Positions 8,268 to 18,061 of a stretch of 64,000 nucleotides of DNA are shown here, one piece after another. The position numbers and the translations under genes were made by a program. The notes beneath the pieces are model-generated. The model was not told the origin of the DNA. It was given only the letters and a program-made list of their open reading frames with translations, and searched no databases. Numbering within the stretch: position 1 is the stretch's first letter; every line of letters starts with the position of its first letter. The DNA comes from an uncultured Allomuricauda sp. (GTDB lineage Bacteria; Bacteroidota; Bacteroidia; Flavobacteriales; Flavobacteriaceae), in NCBI RefSeq assembly GCF_947495325.1, contig NZ_CANLYK010000001.1:1364001-1428000 (forward strand). Reading direction: 5' to 3'.

Positions 8268-9704
8268 ATGACGCAGGAATTCCATAAAGAAGCAATAGAA
8301 CATCCTATTTTTAAACTTATTGGCGAAACTTCAACGGAACTGGGAATTGATTCCTATGTTATTGGAGGATTTGTCAGGGATTATGTGCTTCAACGAGGCA
8401 TACCAAAAGATATTGATGTAGTTGCCATTGGGAGTGGAATTGAACTCGCCAAAAAAGTTGCCTCAAAACTAAAAGGAAAACCACAAGTATCCATCTTCAA
8501 GAATTTTGGAACCGCCATGATCAAACACCAGGATCTGGAATTGGAATTTGTGGGTGCAAGAAAGGAAAGTTATCATCGTGACAGCAGAAAACCCGTTGTT
8601 GAGGATGGTTCCTTGGAAGATGATCAAAACAGAAGGGATTTTACCATCAACGCCATGGCTCTAGCATTGAACCCAGAAAATTTCGGACTCCTTTTAGATC
8701 CATTTAATGGACTGGATGATTTGGACAAAAAGCGTATCAAAACCCCTTTAGAACCAAGCATCACATATTCTGACGACCCATTGCGGATGATGCGTGCCAT
8801 TCGTTTTGCAACCCAACTGGATTTTACCATTGAGCCTAAGTCCTTGAAGGCCATTGCCGAAAACAAGGAACGGATCAAAATCATCTCCAAAGAACGTATT
8901 GTTGATGAGTTACATAAAATATTGATGAGTAAAAAACCTTCTATTGGTTTTAAATTGATGCATCAAACCGGATTATTACCCCTAATTCTTCCAGAGTTAC
9001 ATGCTTTACAGGGAATAGAAGAAATCGAAGGGCAGCGACACAAGGATAATTTTTGGCATACACTGGAAGTGGTAGATAACATTTCGGAAAATACAGATGA
9101 CGTTTGGCTTAGATGGGCGGCCTTGCTCCATGATATTGGAAAAGCCCCGACCAAACGCTTCCACAAAAAAATTGGATGGACGTTCCATGCGCATGAATTT
9201 GTTGGGTCTAAAATGGTCTTTAAACTCTTCAAAAGATTACGCATGCCATTGAACGACAAAATGAAGTTTGTCCAGAAAATGGTCTTGATGAGTTCCAGAC
9301 CCATCATCCTCTCTGAAGACCATGTTACCGATTCAGCTGTGCGCCGTTTGGTTTTTGATGCCGGGGAAAATGTAGATGATTTAATGACGTTGTGCGAAGC
9401 GGACATTACCACCAAAAACCCAAAAAAGCAGAAAAAATATAAGAATAACTTTCAAATTGTCCGGCAAAAAATAAAAGAGGTAGAGGAGCGGGATCATATT
9501 CGGAATTTTCAGCCCCCAGTTTCAGGAGAGGAAATCATGAAGGCCTTCAATCTAAGACCGTCAAAAGAAATAGGCATCATAAAAGAGGCCATAAAAGAAG
9601 CCATATTGGAAGGTGAAATTCCCAATGAACATGATGAAGCCTATCAATTTATGTTGGAAAAAGGAAAAAAAATGAACCTGAAAGTAACAAGTAATGAAAA
9701 ATAA
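8268..9704 (+). CDS. cca: CCA tRNA nucleotidyltransferase with HD domain
   Basis: Adds or repairs the 3'-CCA of tRNA. YVIGGFVRDYVLQRGIPKDI (GGxVRD plus the catalytic DxD in KDIDVV) is the nucleotidyltransferase head, RRDFTINAMAL is the neck motif, and DDPLRMMRAIRFA is the nucleotide-recognition segment. LRWAALLHDIGKAPT, about residue 285, is an HD-phosphohydrolase motif. The 478-residue, HD-containing form is usual in Bacteroidota. It follows tsaC by one base and overlaps the heme A synthase start by 11 bp, so translational coupling is likely. Confidence 0.95.
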   Translation: MTQEFHKEAIEHPIFKLIGETSTELGIDSYVIGGFVRDYVLQRGIPKDIDVVAIGSGIELAKKVASKLKGKPQVSIFKNFGTAMIKHQDLELEFVGARKESYHRDSRKPVVEDGSLEDDQNRRDFTINAMALALNPENFGLLLDPFNGLDDLDKKRIKTPLEPSITYSDDPLRMMRAIRFATQLDFTIEPKSLKAIAENKERIKIISKERIVDELHKILMSKKPSIGFKLMHQTGLLPLILPELHALQGIEEIEGQRHKDNFWHTLEVVDNISENTDDVWLRWAALLHDIGKAPTKRFHKKIGWTFHAHEFVGSKMVFKLFKRLRMPLNDKMKFVQKMVLMSSRPIILSEDHVTDSAVRRLVFDAGENVDDLMTLCEADITTKNPKKQKKYKNNFQIVRQKIKEVEERDHIRNFQPPVSGEEIMKAFNLRPSKEIGIIKEAIKEAILEGEIPNEHDEAYQFMLEKGKKMNLKVTSNEK

Positions 9705-10707
9705 CAAATACGTCATTTATTGGTTACTTACTGGCTGTGCCCTTATTTTTATAATGGTACTTGTTGGTGGAATAACGCGACTGACCCATTCTGGACTTTC
9801 CATGTCCGATTATAAATTAATCAGTGGTACACTTCCGCCAATGAATGAACAAGAGTGGCAAGATGCCTTTGAACTTTATAAACAATATCCGGAATATCAA
9901 AAACTCAATACCCATTTTGGGTTGGAAGACTTTAAAAGTATTTATTTCTGGGAATGGTTGCATCGAGTTATAGGTAGATTCATCGGAATTGTTTTTATTA
10001 TTCCTTTTCTTTTCTTCTTGTTAAAAAAGAAACTGGATAAATCTACCGTAAAAAAATGCATAATTCTCCTAATAATGGGAGGGTTTCAAGGATTTTTAGG
10101 TTGGTATATGGTGAAAAGTGGCTTGGTGGACCGGCCAGATGTATCGCACTACAGGTTGGCAGCACATCTAACCACTGCCTTCTTGACCTTTGCTTATAGT
10201 CTTTGGGTGGCTTTGGACTTAATCTATCCATCAAAAAAAGAAATTAATACTGGTATTCGAAATATTGTTCGTGTAGGGTTGTTCATTCTTATGGTTCAGA
10301 TTATTTGGGGTGCCTTTGTAGCTGGTTTAGATGCCGGATTTATCCATAATCACTGGCCTTTAATGAATGAAGGCAAGATAATCCATGAAACCGTCTATAT
10401 AGAACAACAGCCGTTTCTTAAAAACTTTTATGAAGGCAAAAGTGGAGTACAATTCATACACCGGTATCTTGCCTATATTGTTGTTGGCCTGGTGGTTTTT
10501 ATTTGGTACAGAACTCGAAAGCTAGTGTTGACCCCATTGCAGGATAAAGGAATTAAACTACTTCTAATATTGGTGTCCTTACAATTTTTATTGGGTGTCC
10601 TTACTATAATCTACGCTGTACCTCTTTGGTTGGGGGTTACACACCAAATTGGAGCATTTTTTCTGCTTGCCGCAATGACTTTTACTTTGCACAGGTTCAC
10701 GAAATAA
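9694..10707 (+). CDS. ctaA: Heme A synthase (COX15/CtaA)
   Basis: Inner-membrane enzyme that oxidises the C8 methyl of heme O to make heme A for aa3-type cytochrome oxidase. It starts with a transmembrane helix and then GGITRLTHSGLSMSDYKLIS, the family signature. Paired heme-ligand histidines are visible in WLHRVIGRF, DVSHYRLAAHL, QFIHRYLAY and VTHQIGAF. About eight membrane segments in 337 residues matches Cox15. It overlaps cca by 11 bp, an odd functional pairing that probably reflects convenience of transcription. Confidence 0.95.
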   Translation: MKNNKYVIYWLLTGCALIFIMVLVGGITRLTHSGLSMSDYKLISGTLPPMNEQEWQDAFELYKQYPEYQKLNTHFGLEDFKSIYFWEWLHRVIGRFIGIVFIIPFLFFLLKKKLDKSTVKKCIILLIMGGFQGFLGWYMVKSGLVDRPDVSHYRLAAHLTTAFLTFAYSLWVALDLIYPSKKEINTGIRNIVRVGLFILMVQIIWGAFVAGLDAGFIHNHWPLMNEGKIIHETVYIEQQPFLKNFYEGKSGVQFIHRYLAYIVVGLVVFIWYRTRKLVLTPLQDKGIKLLLILVSLQFLLGVLTIIYAVPLWLGVTHQIGAFFLLAAMTFTLHRFTK

Positions 10708-10721
10708 AACACTATTTATTG

Positions 10722-10729
10722 TAACTTTG
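10722..10729 (+). promoter_or_regulatory. Bacteroidota -7 box upstream of the pRiA4b-like gene
   Basis: TAACTTTG fits TAnnTTTG and ends 22 bases before the ATG at 10752, within the short gap after ctaA. No clear -33 TTTG is visible. Confidence 0.4.
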
Positions 10730-10751
10730 CTCCCACTCTAAAAAAAATTGG

Positions 10752-11246
10752 ATGATATATAAAATCAGGATAATACTTGATGCTGAGGAGGATATCTTTA
10801 GAGATATTGAAATTGAAGATAGCTGTACTTTAGAAGATTTTCATAATGCAATTACCCAAGCGTTCGGTTTTGAAGGTGGAGAAATGGCTTCTTTCTACAC
10901 ATGTGATGAAGAATGGAACCAAGATGAGGAAATTGCCCTTTTTGATATGAGTGAAACGGGTTCCAATGTTAGGTTGATGAATGAAACCATCCTTGACGAT
11001 ATCATAACCGAAAAAAATCCAAAAATGATTTATGTCTACGACTTTTTCAGTATGTGGACGTTTTTTGTTGAGTTGGCAGATATTGTTCCCGAAGAAGACG
11101 GTATTACCTATCCGAATTTATTGTTCAGTTTTGGTGAATTACCCGATTCCCCACCTGAAAAAAAGTTTGAATCCAAACCATCCATTGATATTGATGACTC
11201 TTTTGACAATTATAACGATTTAGACTTTGATGAAAATTGGAATTAA
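10752..11246 (+). CDS. pRiA4b ORF-3-like / IS1096 TnpR-passenger-like protein
   Basis: MIYKIRIILDAEEDIFRDIE followed by TLEDFHNAITQAFGFEGGEM matches the N-terminus of the pRiA4b ORF-3 family, whose strand-helix units bind an unknown partner. The tail is strongly acidic (DIDDSFDNYNDLDFDENWN). The family name comes from an insertion-sequence passenger, but no transposase or inverted repeat lies here and the gene sits among housekeeping genes, so I treat it as a resident gene of unknown role. 164 residues, close to chromosomal homologs as I know them. Confidence 0.75.
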   Translation: MIYKIRIILDAEEDIFRDIEIEDSCTLEDFHNAITQAFGFEGGEMASFYTCDEEWNQDEEIALFDMSETGSNVRLMNETILDDIITEKNPKMIYVYDFFSMWTFFVELADIVPEEDGITYPNLLFSFGELPDSPPEKKFESKPSIDIDDSFDNYNDLDFDENWN

Positions 11247-11341
11247 CAGAAGGTCCAAGCTCAAATCTTAATTAAAGTTCAAGAATACCTCAAAAACCGA
11301 ACTTCAACATTTATACTTAAACCCTTTACTGAAAACTAAAA

Positions 11342-12400
11342 ATGCTAAATCTATATCCTGCCCAAATTGAAAGTGTTTCGCTTCATCGAGTTGGTAATAA
11401 AAGTAAAAATGAACCCATTTTTCTATCAGCAGAACCATTTTCATTGAATGATGAAATGTCTGGATTGTTGAAGGAATATTTTTTCAAGCCTTTCAGGGAA
11501 AAAGAAGAGAATTACTTTAAGTTTTTCAATGAGGTGGACGTCGAGTTTAACGAAGTTTATAAAGCGGTTACAGAACTTTTTGAAGCCCCTTCAAAATCAC
11601 ATCAGATTTCAAAAAAAATTACAACGCACCTTTTTGAACAATCAAATCATCCGCATATTAAAAGCGGAGAAGTATATATTGTCCATTTTTCTGATATGGT
11701 AATCAACAACCAAAAAACGGAAGCGATTGGTATTTTTAAGAGTGAATTGAAGCATGACTTTCTTCAATTTAAGGAGAAAGATGAAAATCTTGAAATTTTA
11801 ATACGACAAGGAATCAATATCAATAAATTGGATAAGGGCTGTATTGTTTTTAATGTTGATAAGGAAGAAGGTTATAAGGTTTTATCTGTGGACAGTAATC
11901 GCTACGATGCTAAGTATTGGTTGGAGAATTTTTTAGGATTGGCGCCACTTACTGATGAGAATTTCTACACTAAAAACTATTTAAAATTCTGTCAGAATTT
12001 TGCCAAGGATGTAGTTCTTCCTGCGGAAGATAAGCAACAAGAGGTCATGTTCATGAACCGGGCCGTTAATCATTTTGCCAAAAATGATGCCTTTGAGGAA
12101 AGTTCCTTTTTAAACGAGGTCATGGAAAATCCAGAACTCATTCCAGAATTTAAGCATTATAAGGTTGAAAAAGGGCCCAAGTTCAGTATTGAGGATGTTT
12201 CCAATTTTGACATTGCCAATAAAGCGGTTTCTGATGCTCGGAAAAAAATCAAAAACGTCATCAATCTAGATACCAACATCCAGATAAAAATGGATTTTAT
12301 CAACCCAGAATCCGCAGAAAAGTTTGTTGAAAAAGGCTGGGACGAAGAAAAACAGATGTACTATTACCTGGTGTATTTTAATAAGGAGCAGAAGAGCTAA
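11342..12400 (+). CDS. Nucleoid-associated protein, NdpA/YejK-like
   Basis: Resembles the 37-kDa nucleoid-associated YejK/NdpA family (PF04245). There is a long mixed alpha/beta protein with VYIVHFSDMVINNQKTEAIG near residue 110 and GCIVFNVDKEEGYKVLSVDS near 170, the family's conserved core, and a charged C-terminal region. 352 residues is normal. It binds double-stranded DNA in the enterobacterial case; the function here is inferred. Its 3' end overlaps the convergent gene after it by 4 bp. Confidence 0.8.
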   Translation: MLNLYPAQIESVSLHRVGNKSKNEPIFLSAEPFSLNDEMSGLLKEYFFKPFREKEENYFKFFNEVDVEFNEVYKAVTELFEAPSKSHQISKKITTHLFEQSNHPHIKSGEVYIVHFSDMVINNQKTEAIGIFKSELKHDFLQFKEKDENLEILIRQGININKLDKGCIVFNVDKEEGYKVLSVDSNRYDAKYWLENFLGLAPLTDENFYTKNYLKFCQNFAKDVVLPAEDKQQEVMFMNRAVNHFAKNDAFEESSFLNEVMENPELIPEFKHYKVEKGPKFSIEDVSNFDIANKAVSDARKKIKNVINLDTNIQIKMDFINPESAEKFVEKGWDEEKQMYYYLVYFNKEQKS

Positions 12401-13497
12401 GATTGGTTGTTGTCTAGAATCTGCTTTAAGCTGACATCTTCATAATTACGTTTTACAAAATCCAAAGCCAGAGCTAAAACCTGGCCCATAGTGGTGCATT
12501 TCTTAAAATTCAGGTCTTTGGTGAGGTCGTATATTTGATGTTTTAGCTGGTCAATATTTTCTTCTAAAGAAATTGTATCCGTTTTACCAATTCCCACTAA
12601 CCTTTTTATACGGTTGCCCGAACTCAGTATCCGTTTGGCCACTATGGACCGTTCTTCTATCTTATATTGATCTACCGAATATTTCTGCAGTTTGGTACGA
12701 ACCAATTCCACCATCTGAAAGTTTTCCTTGAAAAACTGTGGCCGATATACCTTTAGTTTGCCTTCAAAACACTGCTGATCAAAATCTATGGCCCTTATTT
12801 TATAGACCACATGATCAAAATCGTGGGTTGGCACAATCACATAATTATATGATCGCATGTCTCCCAACAAACGTATCATACATCGCTCATTGAATTTCAC
12901 GAACTCTTTTGCCAACTGGGATTTTTCGGCCTCTGTACATTTCGGCAAAACATCATTTATAAAAACATCTCCAGGAATTCCAGCAATATGTTCCTCAATT
13001 AAGGTATCCCCAAAAACCAAAAAGTTAAGATTATAAGGTGAGAGCATATGTTCCAACTCCAAACCATAAACCCTTGAGGCATCGGTTTTCTTTACATAAA
13101 AATAGGTGTAGTTGTCATTCAAGATATTTCGCACCTTGATACGAAATGGCTTTGAGTTTCCAAAGGTGCAATAATCAACGGCATCAACATTTAAATATTC
13201 CAAAATGCGATCACCGCCATCAGAATGTAAAATGGAATAGACTTTTTTAAGGCTTAAGTCAATTTCCTGACGATCAAATTCGGAATAAAACACCCTTACC
13301 CAAAGCGTATCAGCCCCTTCAGAATCATATACAACCACCGAACCAGAGAACCTCAGCAAATCGTCATAAAAAATTGGGATTTCAATTTTTCTATTGTATC
13401 TATGAAGGTATCCATCCAACTTTTTATTGATGGGATAGGCCGGTTTTTTTTTTGACATTAATTTTTCCTCGGACATTCTTTCGCTATTTTGTAACAA
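12397..13497 (-). CDS. Conserved protein of unknown function, possible kinase-like core
   Basis: I do not recognise a named family. The N-terminus is probably shorter than the longest reading frame: ATGs at codons 8 and 14 (MSEEKLMSKKKPAY) are likelier starts. Two segments recall aminoglycoside-phosphotransferase/HipA-type kinases: GDMRSYNYVIVP looks like the catalytic GDxxxxN loop, and about 20 residues later IRAIDFDQQ looks like the metal-binding DFD. IEEHIAGIPGDVF would fit the hinge region. The C-terminal 70 residues are helical and charged. The gene is divergent from an ABC operon and converges on the nucleoid-protein gene. The fold is inferred from motif order only. Confidence 0.7.
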   Translation of the reverse strand: MLQNSERMSEEKLMSKKKPAYPINKKLDGYLHRYNRKIEIPIFYDDLLRFSGSVVVYDSEGADTLWVRVFYSEFDRQEIDLSLKKVYSILHSDGGDRILEYLNVDAVDYCTFGNSKPFRIKVRNILNDNYTYFYVKKTDASRVYGLELEHMLSPYNLNFLVFGDTLIEEHIAGIPGDVFINDVLPKCTEAEKSQLAKEFVKFNERCMIRLLGDMRSYNYVIVPTHDFDHVVYKIRAIDFDQQCFEGKLKVYRPQFFKENFQMVELVRTKLQKYSVDQYKIEERSIVAKRILSSGNRIKRLVGIGKTDTISLEENIDQLKHQIYDLTKDLNFKKCTTMGQVLALALDFVKRNYEDVSLKQILDNNQS

Positions 13498-13551
13498 AAT
13501 CCATTATACCTCGTCAAGTTACTATAAACAAATCAAAAAACGATTCCGACT

Positions 13552-14448
13552 TTGGAGACAATACTAACCGTAAGTAATCTTACTAAGAAATTTGGTTACC
13601 TCACCGCCGTAAAAGATTTATCTTTTACTATAGAAAAAGGAAATGTCTATGGTATTTTGGGGCCAAATGGCAGTGGTAAATCTACCACTTTAGGCATTAT
13701 TTTGAATGTTGTAAATAGAACTGCGGGTGAGTTTAGTTGGTTCAACGGAAATACTTCCACGCATGATGCATTGAAAAAGGTGGGGGCCATTATAGAACGC
13801 CCCAACTTTTATCCCTACATGACGGCTATACAAAACTTGAAACTGGTCTGTAAAATAAAAGAAGTCCCTGAAACCAAAATACAAGAAAAATTGGAACTTG
13901 TTGGTCTTTGGGAGCGAAAAGACAGTAAGTTCAGAACCTATTCCTTAGGAATGAAACAACGCTTGGCCATTGCCTCCGCCCTGCTCAATGACCCAGAAAT
14001 CCTTATTCTTGACGAGCCCACTAACGGTTTGGATCCCCAGGGAATTCACCAAATTAGAGAAATCATTAAAAAAATTGCCGGCAAAGGCACCACTATATTG
14101 CTTGCTTCCCATTTGTTGGATGAAGTTGAAAAAGTATGTTCCCATGTTGTAATTCTCCGAAAAGGTGAAAAACTCTACTCAGGTCCGGTTGATAGTATGC
14201 TGGCAAGTCACGGCTTTTTTGAATTGCGGACGGCCGATATGGAGAAACTGCAGGCACTTTTGGAAAAGAATGCCAGTTTTGGAAAAATTACAAGGGAGAA
14301 TGGCACTTTAACTGCTTTCTTAAAAGAGGAGATGAATGCCGAAGAGCTGAACAAAATGCTGTTTGACAAAGGCATGGTACTCTCACATCTTGTAAAACGC
14401 AAAGAAAGTTTGGAAGAACAATTTTTAACCTTGACCAAAAACAACTAA
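13552..14448 (+). CDS. ABC transporter ATP-binding protein (ABC-2 partner)
   Basis: Complete nucleotide-binding domain: Walker A GPNGSGKST (about 38-46), Q-loop region GAIIERPNFYPYMTA, signature YSLGMKQRL, Walker B ILILDEPTNGLDP, and H-loop LLASHLLDEVE. The C-terminal 80 residues form the extra domain seen in BcrA/bacitracin-type and lantibiotic-type exporters. The start codon is TTG at 13552, since no in-frame ATG lies near. It precedes the permease by 11 bases, so the two form one transporter. Substrate unknown. Confidence 0.9.
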   Translation: METILTVSNLTKKFGYLTAVKDLSFTIEKGNVYGILGPNGSGKSTTLGIILNVVNRTAGEFSWFNGNTSTHDALKKVGAIIERPNFYPYMTAIQNLKLVCKIKEVPETKIQEKLELVGLWERKDSKFRTYSLGMKQRLAIASALLNDPEILILDEPTNGLDPQGIHQIREIIKKIAGKGTTILLASHLLDEVEKVCSHVVILRKGEKLYSGPVDSMLASHGFFELRTADMEKLQALLEKNASFGKITRENGTLTAFLKEEMNAEELNKMLFDKGMVLSHLVKRKESLEEQFLTLTKNN

Positions 14449-14459
14449 TCAAAAAACGA

Positions 14460-15293
14460 ATGATACGTTTATTACATATAGAATTCATAAAACTTTGGAA
14501 CAATAGGGCAAGTAAAATATTGATTACCTCCTATTTTCTGTTATTGACATCAATTGCACTGATAGCAGCAATAAAATTTGATATAGGACCGGTGAAATTC
14601 CATTTGGCTGATCAAGGAATTTTTAATTTCCCTTATATCTGGCATTTTAACACCTATGTAACCGCTTTTTTTAAGTTGTTTTTGGCAATTGTCATTGTTT
14701 CCATGATGGCAAACGAATACAGTAATAAAACAATCAAACAAAATTTAATAGATGGATTATCCAAGAAGGAATTTATTCTTTCAAAGTTTCTTACGGTGAT
14801 ATCCTTTTCTCTCATTTCTACCGTGTTTGTTTTTATAGTTTCACTGATTTTAGGGCTTATTTATTCTGATTACAACGAGTTTTCAATCATTTTTTCTGAC
14901 TTGGAATTCTTGTTGGCATTTTTTGTTAAGCTGGTTGGCTTCTTCTCATTTTGTCTTTTTCTAGGAATTTTTGTGAAGCGATCTGCGTTTGCTTTAGGCT
15001 TTTTGATCCTATGGGTAATTCTTGAACAATTGGTTTTTGGATTGTTGGGATGGAAGGTTATGAGCTGGCCAAACGCAAAACTTGTCAAAGACTTCTTTCC
15101 ATTGGAATCCATGATGAATTTGATAAAAGAGCCTGTTACACGGCTTTCTGCTGTTCAGAATATAGGAGAGCAAATTGGAGAAAAAATGCAATTTGATTAC
15201 GCAGTGTATTGGTATGAGTTTTTAATTGTCATCTTTTGGACTGGTGTTTTCATCTATTTATCCTATGCGTTATTGAAAAAGCGTGATTTATAG
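14460..15293 (+). CDS. ABC-2 type permease
   Basis: Membrane partner of the preceding ATPase. Six hydrophobic helices in 277 residues, with the ABC-2 hallmark after helix 2 (MMANEYSNKTIKQNLIDGLS) and KKEFILSKFL. This is the BcrB/NosY-like architecture. Located 11 bases downstream of the ATPase gene. The N-terminus MIRLLHIEFIKLWNN is the usual cytoplasmic amphipathic helix of the family. It exports or clears an unknown amphiphile. Confidence 0.88.
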   Translation: MIRLLHIEFIKLWNNRASKILITSYFLLLTSIALIAAIKFDIGPVKFHLADQGIFNFPYIWHFNTYVTAFFKLFLAIVIVSMMANEYSNKTIKQNLIDGLSKKEFILSKFLTVISFSLISTVFVFIVSLILGLIYSDYNEFSIIFSDLEFLLAFFVKLVGFFSFCLFLGIFVKRSAFALGFLILWVILEQLVFGLLGWKVMSWPNAKLVKDFFPLESMMNLIKEPVTRLSAVQNIGEQIGEKMQFDYAVYWYEFLIVIFWTGVFIYLSYALLKKRDL

Positions 15294-15320
15294 TATATTG
15301 TAGCGTTTGACAAATATCAA

Positions 15321-18020
15321 ATGCGAAAAAAATTACTCATTGCTTTTGTATTTTTAGGTGCATTTCTTGGATATAGCCAAGGAGAGTCGACCTATTGGTA
15401 TTTTGGAAACGGGGCGGGCCTGCGCTTTAATGAAGATGGAAGTACCACCGCACTCACAGATGGAAAATTGAGTACTCTTGAGGGCTGCGCTTCCATATCT
15501 GATCAGGAAGGGAATTTGCTGTTATATACGGATGGGCGAACAGTATATAATGCCAATCATGATGTTATTGCCAACGGCACTGGGCTTTATGGGGATTCTT
15601 CAAGCTCGCAATCTGCCTTGATTGTCCCAAAACCAGAAGATCCAAGCATTCAATATATTTTCACTGTCGATACTTCAACCAATGAGAGTGACAGTAATTT
15701 TGGGTTTAACTACTCAGAAGTAGATCTCGAATCCAATGGAGGTCAGGGTTATGTACGCAGAAAAAATATCAATCTTTTGGATTTCAGTTCTGAAAAAATT
15801 ACCGCTGTACTCAAGGATTGCTCAAATAGGTCCGTTTGGGTAGTTACCTTGGCGCCATCTGGAAACGATGACTTTTACCTTAATACCTTTTATGCCTATG
15901 AGGTAGGACCAAATGGCATAAACAGCACACCGGTAACCAGCAGTTTCCCAGAATTTCAAATTACTGATCCCAGAGGATACCTCAAATTTTCACCAGATGG
16001 CACCAAAGTTGCGTGCGCCAATTCCATGAGTGGTCTGTACCTATTTGATTTTGATGTGGCCACAGGGACCGTATCCAACCCCCTCCGAATTAGTATCCCT
16101 GGAGAAAACCGATTTCCTTATGGTGTTGAGTTTTCACAGAACCAACAATTTTTATATGTAAATGCCTCAAATAATGCCTCTAGAGAGGAGGATGAAACCT
16201 ATTCTTCATCTCTATTTCAATTTGATTTATCAACCTATCAAACTGTTGAACTAGATAGAAGGGAAACATTTAGATCTGCCCTTCAATTGGGCTATAATGG
16301 TAAAATCTATAGGACCATAGCCGAGGAGTACCTTACAGGAACAAAATTTCTTGGAGTTATCCACAACCCAAATGAGGGAGGTCCCACTGCCAACTATCAA
16401 CACAATGCCATTTCTCTGGAAGGTAAAATTGGGAATCAAGGACTTCCTCCATTTATTCAATCTTTTTTCTTTAAAGCAGGGCTATTTAGAAATGAAGATG
16501 GAACTCAGGAAAGCTCGGCATCTATTTGTGAAACTGAAGAGCTAAGATTAGGAGTGGATTTTTCATCTGGAGCAACCTATATTTGGAAAAAAAATGGAGT
16601 TTTACTGCCAAATGCCTCCCATGAGCTTGTAATACCCTCCGCAGGACTTACCGATTCAGGCGAGTATTCCTTAGAGATTATTCCTGCTGACCCCAAAGAA
16701 TGTGTAATAAACGGGGAAGCCATAATCGAAATAATTCCTATTCCTATACCCAATCCGGTCAATTTAGTACAATGTGATGTAGACATGGTCAATTCAACCG
16801 ACGGATTGACTGGAATTAACTTAGAGCAGATAAGTACAAATAGTGGATTCACCTATACTTTTTATGAAAGTATTTCTGATTTAACAAACGACCTTCCAAT
16901 CTCCGACCCAGTTAGATATCAAAATACAAACCCATTTTCCCAAACGGTTTATTATCGTGTAGTGAACGAAAGAAACTGTGGAGGTTCATCTGAAATCAAT
17001 CTGAGCGTTGTTTCTACTGCAATCGGTAGTAGTACCCCAAAAACGTTTTACGGATGTGATGATAATCCAGAAGACGATATTCTAGAGGGAACTTTTGATT
17101 TAGACCAAATCAGACAGGCATTCCCCGGTTTGGAAGTAAGTTTTTACGAAACACGGGAAGATGCAGGTTTGGAACTAAATGCACTGCCAGCAAACTATGA
17201 GTCCCAGCCAGAAACCATTTTTGCTAGACTAGAAAACAATAATGAATGCCAAAATGTGGAAGAAATTGAATTGATCTTAAACCCTTCTCCTTCGTTTACA
17301 TATCCAGAAGAGTTTAACTGGTGTACCAATGGAGAACCATTAGATTTAAATGCTCCATTGGGCTTTGATCTGTATAACTGGTATTACAAAGATGATTCTG
17401 GTTTGGTCCCATTAGAAAGCGGTTCCTCAATATCAGTTGAGCAAGCTGGGGATTTTGTTTTGGAAATAGGGTATTCCTATGTCCAGAATAACCAAACTAC
17501 AAATTGTTTCACCACAAAGGAATTTACCATTTTCCCCTCCAGTCCTGCTACCTTTGTATCAATTGATATTACTGATTTTTCAGAAAACAATACTGTTATG
17601 GTCATTGTAGAAGGTGATGGCGATTATGAATATTCATTGGACGGTTTAGTTTATCAAGATGATCAATTATTTGAAGATGTCATTGCTGGTTTTAGGACAG
17701 TTTATGTAAATGATAAAAATGGTTGTGGCGTTAGTGAAAAACAGATTTCCATATTAGGTTATCCCAAATTTTTTACTCCCAACGGTGATAATGAACATGA
17801 TACTTGGCAATTGCTAGGAGCAGATGATCAGGTACAGGCCATGAGCCTAATATCTATATACGACCGTTTTGGAACATTAATTACCCAAATTAGTCCAAAA
17901 AGTGACGGTTGGGACGGATGTAATAGTTCAGGAGGAGAACTTCCATCATCCAGTTATTGGTTTAAGGCCAATTTAGAAGATGGTAGGGTCTTCAAAGGTT
18001 ATTTTGCCCTAAAGCGCTAG
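15321..18020 (+). CDS. Large secreted protein with type B T9SS C-terminal domain
   Basis: Signal peptide (KKLLIAFVFLGAFLGYSQ). The first 380 residues repeat short WYFGNGAGLRFNEDG, LIVPKPED and YLKFSPDGTKVACAN motifs, suggesting a beta-propeller. An Ig-like stretch follows (IWKKNGVLLP, SGEYSLEI, about 415-455), then three to four T9SS-adhesin-type modules with TFYESISDLTN-like patterns. The last 85 residues (FFTPNGDNEHDTW, ISIYDRFGTLI, DGWDGCNSSG, YWFKANLEDGR) are the gliding-motility type B C-terminal domain, the signal for type IX secretion and surface display. 899 residues, adhesin-like; ligand unknown. Confidence 0.92.
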   Translation: MRKKLLIAFVFLGAFLGYSQGESTYWYFGNGAGLRFNEDGSTTALTDGKLSTLEGCASISDQEGNLLLYTDGRTVYNANHDVIANGTGLYGDSSSSQSALIVPKPEDPSIQYIFTVDTSTNESDSNFGFNYSEVDLESNGGQGYVRRKNINLLDFSSEKITAVLKDCSNRSVWVVTLAPSGNDDFYLNTFYAYEVGPNGINSTPVTSSFPEFQITDPRGYLKFSPDGTKVACANSMSGLYLFDFDVATGTVSNPLRISIPGENRFPYGVEFSQNQQFLYVNASNNASREEDETYSSSLFQFDLSTYQTVELDRRETFRSALQLGYNGKIYRTIAEEYLTGTKFLGVIHNPNEGGPTANYQHNAISLEGKIGNQGLPPFIQSFFFKAGLFRNEDGTQESSASICETEELRLGVDFSSGATYIWKKNGVLLPNASHELVIPSAGLTDSGEYSLEIIPADPKECVINGEAIIEIIPIPIPNPVNLVQCDVDMVNSTDGLTGINLEQISTNSGFTYTFYESISDLTNDLPISDPVRYQNTNPFSQTVYYRVVNERNCGGSSEINLSVVSTAIGSSTPKTFYGCDDNPEDDILEGTFDLDQIRQAFPGLEVSFYETREDAGLELNALPANYESQPETIFARLENNNECQNVEEIELILNPSPSFTYPEEFNWCTNGEPLDLNAPLGFDLYNWYYKDDSGLVPLESGSSISVEQAGDFVLEIGYSYVQNNQTTNCFTTKEFTIFPSSPATFVSIDITDFSENNTVMVIVEGDGDYEYSLDGLVYQDDQLFEDVIAGFRTVYVNDKNGCGVSEKQISILGYPKFFTPNGDNEHDTWQLLGADDQVQAMSLISIYDRFGTLITQISPKSDGWDGCNSSGGELPSSSYWFKANLEDGRVFKGYFALKR

Positions 18021-18061
18021 ATTTTTTTCCCAAGTATCCATTTGCTTTGTAATTTTAAGCA

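Noticed and set aside
10752..11246. Insertion-sequence remnant because of the IS1096-passenger family name
   Set aside because: No transposase or terminal repeats nearby; the gene lies between housekeeping genes.
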